Below are positions 53,402 through 61,811 of a stretch of DNA of 64,000 bases, piece by piece. The stretch covers positions 62,001 to 126,000 of the forward strand of contig NZ_AXAJ01000013.1 in assembly GCF_000472445.1 (NCBI RefSeq), in the 5' to 3' direction. Position 1 is the stretch's first letter. Each line of letters starts with the position of its first letter. Source of the DNA: Burkholderia sp. WSM2230. Lineage in GTDB: Bacteria > Pseudomonadota > Gammaproteobacteria > Burkholderiales > Burkholderiaceae. The notes under the pieces were generated by a model that was given only the letters and a program-made list of their open reading frames with translations, was not told the DNA's origin and made no database searches. Both the position numbers and the translations under genes were made by a program.

Positions 53402-53730
53402 TACGCGTTCTCCTTGCTCTTGTCGGCAATCAATTTTTTCGGCTCTTTCTTGCGGAACATTTCGAGCATTCGCCGCGTGACGAGAAAGCCGCCGAACACG
53501 TTCACCGCCGCCAGCGCGACGGCGAGCGTGCCGAAGAACTTGCCGGGCGTGCCGAGCGTGAGACCGGTGGCGAGCATCGCGCCGACAATCACAATCGCCG
53601 AGATCGCGTTGGTCACGGCCATGAGCGGCGTATGCAGCGCGGGCGTGACGTTCCAGACCACGTGATAGCCGACATAAATCGCCAGCACGAAAATAATCAG
53701 GTTGATGACGGTGTGGTTGAGCACTTCCAT
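53401..53730 (-). CDS. pntAB: NAD(P) transhydrogenase subunit alpha part 2
   Basis: A 109-residue membrane subunit with three helices (LIIFVLAIYVGYHVVWNV, LMAVTNAISAIVIVGAML and LGTLAVALAAVNVFGGFLV regions), corresponding to the C-terminal membrane part of fused E. coli PntA. It separates the NAD-binding subunit from pntB, with overlap by one base into pntB and a 26-base gap after pntAA. Confidence 0.94.
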   Translation of the reverse strand: MEVLNHTVINLIIFVLAIYVGYHVVWNVTPALHTPLMAVTNAISAIVIVGAMLATGLTLGTPGKFFGTLAVALAAVNVFGGFLVTRRMLEMFRKKEPKKLIADKSKENA

Positions 53731-53756
53731 CGCCGTTTCTCCAGGTGAATTCGCTT

Positions 53757-54899
53757 TTATGCCTTGCGCGCGACTTCGCCGTCGCGGGTGAGCAGCGTGG
53801 CCGCGACAATGTCGTCGGCGAGGTCGATGTTGAGCGCGCCTTCCTTCGTGACGATCAGCTTCAGGAAGTCGAGCAGGTTGCGCGCGTAGAGCGAGGACGC
53901 GTCCGCGGGCACCATCGAGGCGAGATTCGTGTAGCCGACTATCGTCACGCCGTGCCTGACGACCACCTTGTCCGCTTCGGTGAGCGGACAGTTGCCGCCG
54001 CGCCGGCCTTCGTATTCCGCGCCGCGGCCGGCCGCGAGGTCGACCAGCACGGAGCCGGGTTTCATGGCCTGCACGGTTTCGACCGAAAGCAGCGTGGGCG
54101 CCGCGCGGCCCGGAATCAGCGCCGTGGAGATCACCACGTCGGCCTGCTTCGCGCGTTCGTGCACGAGCGCCGACTGCCGCGTCAGCCACGACGGCGGCAT
54201 GGGCCGCGCATAGCCGCCCACGCCTTGCGCGGCTTCGCGCTCTTCATCGGTTTCGTAGGGGACATCGAGAAACTTCGCGCCGAGCGATTCGATCTGCTCT
54301 TTCACGGCCGGACGCACGTCGGATGCCTCGATCACGGCGCCAAGGCGCTTGGCGGTCGCGATTGCCTGCAGGCCCGCCACGCCGGCGCCGAGAATCAGCA
54401 CGCGCGCGGCTTTCACCGTGCCCGCGGCAGTCATCAGCATCGGCATGAAGCGCGGGTAAAGCGTCGCGGCAAGCAGCACGGCCTTATATCCGGCGATGTT
54501 GGCCTGGGAAGACAGCACGTCGAGGCTTTGCGCTCGCGTGGTGCGCGGCGCGGCTTCGAGTGCGAAGGCGGTGACACCGGCCGCCGCCAGCTTCTGCGCA
54601 TTCTCGGCGTTAAACGGATCGAGCATGCCGATCAGCACTGCGCCGCGTTTTAAGAGCGGCAGTTCGGCTTCGGTTGGAGACTGGACTTTGAGGACGAGGT
54701 CAGCGCCGAAAGCGGTGGCCGCATCGACGATTTCCGCGCCGGCTGCGGCAAGGGCGTCGTCAGGAAAGCTCGCGCCGGCGCCGGCGCCGCTCTGGATGGT
54801 GACCCGATGGCCAGAAGCCACGTACTTCTTGACGGTCTCGGGCGTCGCGGCGACGCGGGTTTCGTGCGCGCGCGTCTCGGCTGGCACTCCGATGTGCAT
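53757..54899 (-). CDS. pntAA: NAD(P) transhydrogenase subunit alpha part 1
   Basis: NAD-binding soluble subunit of the transhydrogenase. The 380-residue protein starts MHIGVPAETRAHETRVAATP, as in the alanine dehydrogenase/PntA family, and has the Rossmann motif VLILGAGVAGLQAIATAKRLGA. Residues around RQSALVHERAKQADVV fit the nucleotide-binding side. I chose the start MHIGVPAETR at 54899 because upstream residues are low-complexity. It has an AGGAGGAACA ribosome binding site. A 322-base gap with a minisatellite follows. Confidence 0.95.
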   Translation of the reverse strand: MHIGVPAETRAHETRVAATPETVKKYVASGHRVTIQSGAGAGASFPDDALAAAGAEIVDAATAFGADLVLKVQSPTEAELPLLKRGAVLIGMLDPFNAENAQKLAAAGVTAFALEAAPRTTRAQSLDVLSSQANIAGYKAVLLAATLYPRFMPMLMTAAGTVKAARVLILGAGVAGLQAIATAKRLGAVIEASDVRPAVKEQIESLGAKFLDVPYETDEEREAAQGVGGYARPMPPSWLTRQSALVHERAKQADVVISTALIPGRAAPTLLSVETVQAMKPGSVLVDLAAGRGAEYEGRRGGNCPLTEADKVVVRHGVTIVGYTNLASMVPADASSLYARNLLDFLKLIVTKEGALNIDLADDIVAATLLTRDGEVARKA

Positions 54900-55221
54900 C
54901 GTTGTTCCTCCTCGACTTACTGTTTGACGACAGATCGGCCGACGAGGCACGCCGGCTTGCAAGTGCAACGGCTAACGCCTCACTTTACCCGAAACCTGGG
55001 GGTCGGCAGAAATCGGGGACAATCCGGGGTTGCCGACGGAGCATGCGGCCCCGAGGCGGCCATACGAAGTTGGCCGCGCGCAGTCGGGTCGCTGCTGCCG
55101 GTTGCCGCAGCCTTTGGCCTGCAGCCGGGTCGCCCGCAGCCGGACGCCCGCAGCCCGGACGCCCGCAGCCGGTCGCCCGCTTCCCGGCAGTTCGCGGACA
55201 TAAACGGTAAAATGCGCACCC
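54900..55221. other. Intergenic region between pntAA and the NUDIX gene
   Basis: Divergent promoter region. It holds the pntAA leader with an AGGAGGA ribosome binding site and, nearer the NUDIX gene, a 14-15 bp minisatellite (55107-55178). No coding frame with a credible start is visible, and no clean promoter was recognised. Confidence 0.5.
55107..55178. repeat. Minisatellite of 14-15 bp units upstream of the NUDIX gene
   Basis: Five tandem units start at 55107, 55121, 55136, 55150 and 55165, with consensus GCAGCCGG followed by ACGCCC or TCGCCC. Unit lengths alternate between 14 and 15, and the first unit is diverged. The array ends 43 bases before the NUDIX gene start. Confidence 0.8.
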
Positions 55222-55701
55222 ATGAAACCGGAAACCTGGCTGCCGCACGTGACCGTCGCGGCCATCGTCGAGCGTGACGGGCGCTTTCTCATGGTCGAGG
55301 AGCATACGGCCGCCGGGCTGCGCCTGAACCAGCCGGCCGGCCATCTGGAAGCCGGCGAAACGCTGCTGGAAGCGGTGATCCGCGAAACGCTCGAGGAAAC
55401 CGCCCATCCGTTCACGCCCGAGTCGCTGGTCGGCATGTACATGACGCATTTCGAGCGGCCGAAAAGCGCGGGCGTCACCTATTTGCGGTTCACCTATTGC
55501 GGCGCCGGCGGCGAACCCGAGGCGGCACGCGCGCTCGACCCGGATATCGTCCGGACCTTGTGGATGAGCGCAAACGAGCTGCGCGCCTGCCCGGAACGGC
55601 ACCGCACGCCGCTCGTCATGCAATGTATCGACGACTACCTCGCGGGCCGGCGTTTCCCGCTCGACTTCGTGCACACGCATTCGGTCGGGCCGAAAAGATA
55701 A
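55222..55701 (+). CDS. nudJ: NUDIX hydrolase, NudJ-like
   Basis: A 159-residue NUDIX hydrolase whose box reads G40-x5-E46-x7-RE-x2-EE, within GHLEAGETLLEAVIRETLEE. E. coli NudJ acts on thiamin pyrophosphate precursors and nucleoside diphosphates; the family members beside mnmA keep this type, but the substrate here is uncertain. It precedes mnmA on the same strand with a 59-base gap, as in E. coli (nudJ-mnmA). Confidence 0.88.
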   Translation: MKPETWLPHVTVAAIVERDGRFLMVEEHTAAGLRLNQPAGHLEAGETLLEAVIRETLEETAHPFTPESLVGMYMTHFERPKSAGVTYLRFTYCGAGGEPEAARALDPDIVRTLWMSANELRACPERHRTPLVMQCIDDYLAGRRFPLDFVHTHSVGPKR

Positions 55702-55760
55702 GCGTCGCGGCGACCGCGACCCACGATCCATGAAGTCATGCAGTACCCAGTGAGCATCTT

Positions 55761-56918
55761 ATGAGCAAGCAGAAAGTCGTAGTAGGCATGTCGGGCGGCG
55801 TCGATTCGTCGGTCACCGCGTGGCTGCTCAAGGAACAGGGCTACGACGTGGTCGGCCTGTTCATGAAAAACTGGGAAGACGACGACGACAGCGAATACTG
55901 CTCGACGCGCCAGGACTGGATCGACGTGGTGTCGGTGGCGGACCTGATCGGAATCGACGTGGAAGCGGTCAACTTCGCGTCCGAATACAAGGACCGCGTG
56001 TTCGCTGAATTCCTGCGCGAATATTCGGCGGGCCGCACGCCGAACCCGGACGTGCTGTGCAACGCCGAGATCAAGTTCAAGGCTTTCCTCGACCACGCGA
56101 TGTCGCTCGGCGCCGAAACCATCGCAACCGGCCACTATGCGCGCGTGCGCGAGAACAATGGCCGCTTCGAACTGCTGAAAGCGTTCGACCATACGAAGGA
56201 TCAATCCTACTTTCTGCATCGCTTGAATCAGGCGCAGTTGTCGAAGACGCTGTTTCCGCTGGGCGAGATTCCCAAAACCAAAGTGCGCGAGATCGCCGAG
56301 CAGATCGCGTTGCCCAATGCGAAGAAGAAGGATTCGACCGGCATCTGCTTTATCGGAGAACGGCCGTTTCGCGACTTTCTGAACCGCTATTTACCGACGA
56401 AGCCCGGCCCGATGAAGACCACCGACGGCAAAGTGGTCGGCGAGCACATCGGCCTCGCGTTCTACACGTTCGGGCAGCGCAAGGGCATTGGCCTTGGCGG
56501 CAGCAAGGACGGCAGCGGCGAGCCGTGGTTCGTGGCGGGTAAGGACATACCGTCGAACACACTGTATGTCGCGCAAGGCCACGACCACCCGTGGCTGCTG
56601 AGTCATACGCTGAGCGCGGGCAACACGAGCTGGGTCGCGGGCGAGCCGCCGCCGGAAGGCTTCGCCTGCGGCGCGAAAACCCGCTACCGGCAGGCCGACG
56701 CGCGCTGCACGTTCAGAACCGGCAGCGACGCGGCAAATAATGGCGAAGGCCTTTTCGAGCTTACCTTCGACGACGCTCAATGGGCCGTCACACCGGGGCA
56801 ATCCGCCGTGCTCTACGATGGCGACGTGTGCCTGGGCGGCGGCATCATCGAACATGCGGCGACCGGGCAGCCGGCTGCGCGCGCGCCGCAGAAGGCGGCA
56901 TTGCTGGGTGGGTGCTAG
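55761..56918 (+). CDS. mnmA: tRNA-specific 2-thiouridylase MnmA
   Basis: Makes the 2-thio group of (c)mnm5s2U34 in tRNA for Lys, Glu and Gln. The 385-residue protein has an ATP PP-loop, VGMSGGVDSSV (residues 8-18), and the two catalytic cysteines Cys100 (NPDVLCNAEIKF) and Cys196 (STGICFIGERPF). Length is close to E. coli MnmA (368 aa). The sequence VARMS-like features end in KAALLGGC with a C-terminal Cys. A 236-base gap with a second minisatellite follows. Confidence 0.95.
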   Translation: MSKQKVVVGMSGGVDSSVTAWLLKEQGYDVVGLFMKNWEDDDDSEYCSTRQDWIDVVSVADLIGIDVEAVNFASEYKDRVFAEFLREYSAGRTPNPDVLCNAEIKFKAFLDHAMSLGAETIATGHYARVRENNGRFELLKAFDHTKDQSYFLHRLNQAQLSKTLFPLGEIPKTKVREIAEQIALPNAKKKDSTGICFIGERPFRDFLNRYLPTKPGPMKTTDGKVVGEHIGLAFYTFGQRKGIGLGGSKDGSGEPWFVAGKDIPSNTLYVAQGHDHPWLLSHTLSAGNTSWVAGEPPPEGFACGAKTRYRQADARCTFRTGSDAANNGEGLFELTFDDAQWAVTPGQSAVLYDGDVCLGGGIIEHAATGQPAARAPQKAALLGGC

Positions 56919-56960
56919 GGCGGTTTTTCGAGGCCTGTCTTTTGAGGCTGCTCGCTTTCC

Positions 56961-57029
56961 AAGCCGCTGCGTTTAAGCCGCTGGGTTTAAGCCGCTGCGT
57001 TTGAGCCGCGGATTCAAGCCACTGCGTTC
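56961..57029. repeat. Minisatellite of 14-bp units downstream of mnmA
   Basis: Three units AAGCCGCTGCGTTT, AAGCCGCTGGGTTT and AAGCCGCTGCGTTT (starts 56961, 56975, 56989) are followed by two diverged copies (57003 and 57016). The unit shares no sequence with the array upstream of nudJ but has the same 14-bp length. Confidence 0.8.
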
Positions 57030-57154
57030 GATCCCCGCCATCGACCGGCTCGCGGCTTGAAGTCTTGCAGTCGCTGGTTTTCCCCACGGTGGATCCGCCC
57101 GCGCTTCGCGCGCGTGCAATCCCTCCGTGACGATTCACTGCACCCGGAGTCTCC

Positions 57155-58765
57155 ATGTTTTCTCGACGTTATCTGGCCATGTGGAGCGCCGTCGCGCTCC
57201 TCGCCGTCTGCGCGGCGCTAGCCGCGACGCATCATGTTTCGTGGTTGTGGATCGTCGCGCCGCTCGCGCTCGTCGCGCTCGGCCTGTTTGACCTGACACA
57301 AGCGCGCCACGCGATCTTGCGCAACTATCCGCTGTGGGGGCATCTGCGGTTTCTGTTCGAATTCATCCGCCCGGAAATCCGCCAATATTTCGTGGAAGGC
57401 GATACCGACGAAAAGCCGTTCTCGCGCGCTCAACGCAGCATCGTCTATCAGCGCGCGAAGAACGACGTCGACAGCCGACCGTACGGCACCGAAGTCGACG
57501 TCAAGGCCGTCGCGCACGAATGGATCAGTCACTCGCTCGCGCCGACCACGCTCGACAGCCACGACTTTCGCATCGTCGTGGGTGCAGAACGCGCGCAACC
57601 CTATTCGATGTCGATCTTCAATGTCTCGGCGATGAGCTTCGGCTCGCTCTCGGCGAACGCGATCATGGCGCTGAACCTCGGCGCGAAGAAAGGCAACTTT
57701 GCACACGACACGGGCGAAGGTTCGATGTCGAAGTATCACCGCGAGCATGGCGGCGACATCATCTGGGAAATCGCCTCCGGCTATTTCGGATGCCGTAACG
57801 ACGACGGCACGTTCAGCGCCGAGAAATTCGCGAGGCAGGCCGCCGAGCCGCAGGTGAAAATGATCGAGGTTAAGCTCTCGCAAGGCGCGAAGCCCGGTCA
57901 TGGCGGCGTATTGCCGGCCGCGAAAATCACGCCGGAGATTGCCGAAACGCGCGGCGTGCCGATGGGCCGCGACTGCATTTCGCCGGCCACGCATTCGGAG
58001 TTTTCGACGCCGCGCGGCCTGCTCGAATTCGTCGAGCGCCTGCGCACGCTGTCGGGCGGCAAGCCGACGGGGTTCAAGCTGTGCATCGGGCATCCGTGGG
58101 AATTCTTCGGCATTGCCAAGGCGATGCTGGAGACGGGCATTCTGCCGGACTTCATCGTCGTGGACGGCGCGGAGGGCGGCACCGGCGCGGCGCCGCTGGA
58201 GTTCACCGATCACGTCGGCGTGCCCTTGCAGGAAGGCTTGCTGCTCGTGCACAACACGCTGATCGGCATCGGCTTGCGGCAGCGTATTCGCATCGGCGCG
58301 AGCGGCAAGATGATCACGGCGTTCGACATCACGAAGACGCTTGCGATCGGCGCGGATTGGGTCAACGCCGCGCGCGGCTTCATGTTCGCCGTGGGCTGCA
58401 TCCAGGCGCAAACCTGCCACACCGGGCGCTGCCCGACCGGCGTCGCGACGCAAGACCCGGTGCGCCAGCGTGCGCTGGTGGTGCCGGACAAGGCCGACCG
58501 CGTGTTCAGCTTTCACCACAACACGCTGCATGCGCTGAAGGAAATCATTCAGGCCGCGGGGCTCAAGCATCCGGCGGAACTGAGGGCGCATCACATCGTG
58601 AGGCGCGTGTCGTCGCATGAAGTGCAGTTGATGTCCGAGCTGTTGAAGTATCTGGAGCCGGACGATCTTCTCAAGGGCAACTATCGTTACTCGTTGTATG
58701 AGAAGTGGTGGCCCGTTGCGCGCAGCGATTCGTTTTCGCCGAAGGTGGAGTTGGCGGTGGCGTAA
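57155..58765 (+). CDS. FMN-binding glutamate synthase-family protein
   Basis: A 536-residue protein with an N-terminal membrane segment (about residues 8-45) and the FMN/3Fe-4S synthase domain of glutamate synthase alone: MSFGSLSANAIMALN, AKPGHGGVLPAAKIT, VDGAEGGTGAAPLEF and the iron-sulfur cysteines in CIQAQTCHTGRCPTG. The glutaminase domain of GltB is missing, and there is no GltD next to it. Such stand-alone proteins occur in many proteobacteria, and their electron donor and amino donor are not established to my knowledge. The ATG has no strong ribosome binding site. Confidence 0.85.
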   Translation: MFSRRYLAMWSAVALLAVCAALAATHHVSWLWIVAPLALVALGLFDLTQARHAILRNYPLWGHLRFLFEFIRPEIRQYFVEGDTDEKPFSRAQRSIVYQRAKNDVDSRPYGTEVDVKAVAHEWISHSLAPTTLDSHDFRIVVGAERAQPYSMSIFNVSAMSFGSLSANAIMALNLGAKKGNFAHDTGEGSMSKYHREHGGDIIWEIASGYFGCRNDDGTFSAEKFARQAAEPQVKMIEVKLSQGAKPGHGGVLPAAKITPEIAETRGVPMGRDCISPATHSEFSTPRGLLEFVERLRTLSGGKPTGFKLCIGHPWEFFGIAKAMLETGILPDFIVVDGAEGGTGAAPLEFTDHVGVPLQEGLLLVHNTLIGIGLRQRIRIGASGKMITAFDITKTLAIGADWVNAARGFMFAVGCIQAQTCHTGRCPTGVATQDPVRQRALVVPDKADRVFSFHHNTLHALKEIIQAAGLKHPAELRAHHIVRRVSSHEVQLMSELLKYLEPDDLLKGNYRYSLYEKWWPVARSDSFSPKVELAVA

Positions 58766-58953
58766 AGCGCTCCGCGGGAGAGCCGCCTTTCGTAAGTCTC
58801 TGACCAACCCGCGGCAATTAGGAATGTTCTAGAAATGCTCTTATATACAAGCGCTGCGACAGAACGTAAATTGGCGCGAGCCGCGCGGCAAACAACTTGA
58901 TTCACTGAAAGCGTCGCGCGACCGCGATCTATTTGATCCATCGAAGGAAGCGC

Positions 58954-59529
58954 ATGCGTCGGTATTATTTGAAAAAGGGAGATCAGTCGTCGGCTGGCGG
59001 GGTTGTACTTGAAGGCGAGGAGACCTACACGCACCAAGGGATAGCAATGACATATCTCGGCGCGAAGGTCTACTGCCCGACCTGCAAGACGACCGGCGTG
59101 ATTGTTGGACAAGGGCCGCGTCTGCCCTATGCCATGATGAGCAGAGAAGCGGCGCTGGACGGCGACATTTGCGTGTGCAATTGCAAGCCGTCTCCGGTTA
59201 TGACCGCGTCTCAAAACGACTCCTATCAGGAACTGAATCGTGACGAAATAAGGCTTACGCCTCGAGCGGATCAATCAGTCTCGCCATACTCCGCATCTGC
59301 GACGCCGTCGCCTAACCGGTATTCGCAAAGCATCTTCGTATACGACAGTGTGACTGGCGAGCCGCTAAAGAATCGGCGCTTCATTGCAAGCGTGGAAGGC
59401 GAGCAACGCTCTGGAAAAACGAACGCAAACGGGTACGCCCACCTGGAGACTGACGGCTCCGCGGAATTTCGCATCCATATAGTTTTTTCGTCACCGAGGC
59501 GAGAGCTGGTGCCGGGCCCCGGAGCCTGA
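58954..59529 (+). CDS. PAAR-domain protein with C-terminal transthyretin-like extension
   Basis: A 191-residue protein. The first 85 residues form a PAAR-type domain of the variety with Cys residues (Cys41, Cys44, Cys73, Cys75, Cys77; KVYCPTCKTTG and GDICVCNCKPS), the tip of the type VI secretion spike. A Ser/Pro-rich linker (about 86-122) leads to a beta-sandwich that resembles transthyretin-like cargo-binding domains (IFVYDSVTGEPLKNRRF, then GKTNANGYAHLE). The ATG has a GAAGGA ribosome binding site. The next gene starts 1 base after its stop. Codons have more A and T at third positions than in neighbours, indicating acquired DNA. No vgrG or other T6SS gene is in the window. Confidence 0.8.
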   Translation: MRRYYLKKGDQSSAGGVVLEGEETYTHQGIAMTYLGAKVYCPTCKTTGVIVGQGPRLPYAMMSREAALDGDICVCNCKPSPVMTASQNDSYQELNRDEIRLTPRADQSVSPYSASATPSPNRYSQSIFVYDSVTGEPLKNRRFIASVEGEQRSGKTNANGYAHLETDGSAEFRIHIVFSSPRRELVPGPGA

Positions 59530-59530
59530 C

Positions 59531-60253
59531 ATGACCGACTACAGCGTTAATCACTGGACGCACTCACAAACGACACCCCGAAGCGACACTGGCGAAGTCA
59601 TCTCTATTCCAGTCAACGACCGCGCCGCGACACGCCAGGCGCTCATTAATCGCGTACGCCAACTGCGCATGAATTTCGTCGAAAGGTCAAATTGGGCGGC
59701 ACACAAGAACCGCGCGCCAGCAATGCACGACGACTGGGACTATACAAAAATCGCAGTCCATCATGCAGGACGCAGTTTCGCATGTGGACCAGCGGCGCTG
59801 CAGTTGCAGGACATTCAGGACATGCAAATGGGCCGCGCTATCGCCGCAAGCGACGACATCGGCTACCACTACGCGCTCGACTGTTTCGGGAATGTGTTCG
59901 AGGGGCGGGACATTCGATTTAAGGGTGAACACGTGCACAATTACAACAAGGGAGTAATCGGTATCGTGTTACTGGAAAACCTGGCAATGCCTGGCGAGGG
60001 CCATGACGGAGTCGCTAAAGTAACAAAACTTCTTAGCCTGATGGGACTGAAGCAGAAGCCGAAAGTGTCTGAACAGCAGAAGTCATCGCTCACGGCACTC
60101 ATTGGCGTTCTGCAGGAATTCTTCAATATCACGACCCTCGGCGGTCACCGGGAATATCCAGGTCAATTGGGCGAGCGCAAAATCTGCCCGGGCAATGCTG
60201 GTCTCGCGCTTGTGGATGAAATGCGCAGATCGACCGGGCTCAATGCACGGTGA
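59531..60253 (+). CDS. N-acetylmuramoyl-L-alanine amidase, Amidase_2/PGRP zinc type; probable effector
   Basis: A 240-residue peptidoglycan amidase of T7-lysozyme/PGRP type. Visible landmarks are ERSNWAAHKN, the first zinc ligand His77 in IAVHHAG, Tyr112 in IGYHYAL, His206 in LGGHREYPG, and Lys218 and Cys220 in ERKICPG. These match the zinc ligands (two His, one Cys) and catalytic Tyr and Lys of T7 lysozyme. It would cut the bond between MurNAc and L-Ala. There is no signal peptide, so secretion must be by another route, for which the upstream PAAR protein is the obvious carrier. The stop overlaps the start of the next gene (GTGA). Confidence 0.87.
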   Translation: MTDYSVNHWTHSQTTPRSDTGEVISIPVNDRAATRQALINRVRQLRMNFVERSNWAAHKNRAPAMHDDWDYTKIAVHHAGRSFACGPAALQLQDIQDMQMGRAIAASDDIGYHYALDCFGNVFEGRDIRFKGEHVHNYNKGVIGIVLLENLAMPGEGHDGVAKVTKLLSLMGLKQKPKVSEQQKSSLTALIGVLQEFFNITTLGGHREYPGQLGERKICPGNAGLALVDEMRRSTGLNAR

Positions 60254-60570
60254 ATGCACTCGGAAAATTACGACTAGCCGCAGTGATAGCCGTTGCCGCG
60301 TTTGCCTTGTTGGCGGTCGAATACACAGGCTATGTCCGCTCGTATCGGGACCACGAAACACAAACCACGTTGTTTATGAAGCGCTATCCGACGCTACAGA
60401 TAGAGTTCTATGATCCGTTTGCGACGGAGGGCGACGATCTCGCAATCGATCAGTTATCGCCGCCCGACCGCGTGCGCTTTGCCGATTATTGCAGGTACCG
60501 GTTCGGCGTCAGCGACTCAAGTGTGGCAGCTCTCAATGTATGTAGATCCAAGGCGTCAGCGAATTCATAG
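60250..60570 (+). CDS. Small membrane-anchored periplasmic protein; probable immunity protein
   Basis: A 106-residue protein starting with GTG (60250) that overlaps the amidase stop. It has a basic start and a single hydrophobic helix (residues 9-25, LAAVIAVAAFALLAVEY), so the rest is predicted to lie in the periplasm, where the amidase acts. It has two Cys (81 and 98) that could form a disulfide. No homologue is recognised. Size, location, coupling and topology fit an immunity protein for the upstream amidase. An alternative is an unrelated small membrane protein. Confidence 0.65.
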   Translation: MNALGKLRLAAVIAVAAFALLAVEYTGYVRSYRDHETQTTLFMKRYPTLQIEFYDPFATEGDDLAIDQLSPPDRVRFADYCRYRFGVSDSSVAALNVCRSKASANS

Positions 60571-60679
60571 TTCGGACCATTTGGCGCGACTCACCGCCTG
60601 GCCGCATCGAAAGGCTGAAGTCGCCATCGGCAGCCGGACCAGGGCGCAAAGGCGTTTGTGATGCCACCCTCCCCCAAAA

Positions 60680-60708
60680 CGGACACCCCCCCGCCTTTCC
60701 GTTAAAAT
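60680..60708 (+). promoter_or_regulatory. Candidate sigma-70 promoter of glyQ-glyS-gmhB
   Basis: TAAAAT at 60703-60708 has a moderate CGGACA (60680-60685) 17 bases upstream. The minus-35 matches four of six consensus bases. Transcription would start about 75 bases before glyQ. Confidence 0.4.
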
Positions 60709-60788
60709 CTCGGGTTTAGCACTTCGCTCCACGGTCGCCCCGCGTGCCTATGCGCCCGCGGCGCGGCCTCATGCCCGAAAGGCACTTC

Positions 60789-61796
60789 ATGCTCACGTTT
60801 CAGCAAATCATCCTGACTCTGCAGTCCTACTGGGACAAGCAGGGTTGCGCGTTGCTCCAGCCGATCGACATGGAAGTCGGCGCGGGCACGTCGCACGTCC
60901 ACACTTTCCTGCGCGCGATCGGCCCTGAACCGTGGCGCGCCGCGTACGTGCAGCCGTCACGCCGTCCGAAAGACGGCCGCTACGGCGAGAACCCGAACCG
61001 TCTGCAGCACTACTACCAGTACCAGGTGGTGCTCAAGCCCGCGCCGGAGAACATCCTCGATCTGTATCTCGGCTCGCTTGAGGCGCTCGGCTTCGACCTG
61101 AAGCAGAACGACGTGCGTTTCGTCGAAGACGACTGGGAAAATCCCACGCTCGGTGCGTGGGGCCTCGGCTGGGAAGTGTGGCTGAACGGCATGGAAGTGA
61201 CCCAGTTCACTTACTTCCAGCAGGTCGGCGGTCTGGACTGCAAGCCGGTGCTCGGCGAAATCACGTACGGTCTCGAACGCCTCGCGATGTATCTGCAGAA
61301 GGTCGAGAACGTCTACGACCTCGTCTGGACCGAGTGGGAAGAACAAGGCCCGAACGGCCCGGAAACGCGCCGCCTCACTTATGGCGACGTGTATCACCAG
61401 AACGAAGTCGAACAGTCCACCTATAACTTCGAGCACGCGAACGTCGATCTGCTGTTCACGTTCTTCAACAGCTACGAAGCGGAAGCCAAACGCATGATCG
61501 AGGCGCAGATCGCCCTGCCCGCCTATGAACTCGTGCTGAAGGCCGGCCATACGTTCAATCTGCTGGACGCGCGCGGCGCGATTTCGGTCACCGAGCGGGC
61601 GGCGTACATCGGCCGGATTCGCGCGCTATCGCGTCTCGTCGCACAGGCTTACTACGACTCACGCGAAAAGCTCGGCTTCCCGATGCTCGGCAATCCGGTG
61701 CACGGCGTGCCCGGGCTCACCACCGACGAGCAGGACGCCGCCATGCCCGCGTGGGCGCCGCCGCTGAAAGTCGAACGCAAGATCGACCAGGACTGA
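60789..61796 (+). CDS. glyQ: Glycyl-tRNA synthetase alpha subunit
   Basis: Catalytic subunit of the bacterial alpha2beta2 glycyl-tRNA synthetase. The 335-residue protein begins MLTFQQIILTLQSYWDKQGC and has PSRRPKDGRYGENPNRLQHYYQ and GLERLAMYLQKVENVYDL. An AAAGG ribosome binding site before this ATG and family N-termini support the start over upstream in-frame ATGs. It precedes glyS by 15 bases, so the two subunits are co-translated. Confidence 0.96.
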   Translation: MLTFQQIILTLQSYWDKQGCALLQPIDMEVGAGTSHVHTFLRAIGPEPWRAAYVQPSRRPKDGRYGENPNRLQHYYQYQVVLKPAPENILDLYLGSLEALGFDLKQNDVRFVEDDWENPTLGAWGLGWEVWLNGMEVTQFTYFQQVGGLDCKPVLGEITYGLERLAMYLQKVENVYDLVWTEWEEQGPNGPETRRLTYGDVYHQNEVEQSTYNFEHANVDLLFTFFNSYEAEAKRMIEAQIALPAYELVLKAGHTFNLLDARGAISVTERAAYIGRIRALSRLVAQAYYDSREKLGFPMLGNPVHGVPGLTTDEQDAAMPAWAPPLKVERKIDQD

Positions 61797-61811
61797 CGAG
61801 AACATCAAGAA

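Noticed and set aside
58766..60788. A complete type VI secretion cluster or a prophage lysis module
   Set aside because: No tss genes, vgrG, holin, spanin, integrase or tail genes lie in the window. The amidase is carried next to PAAR, not with lysis genes.
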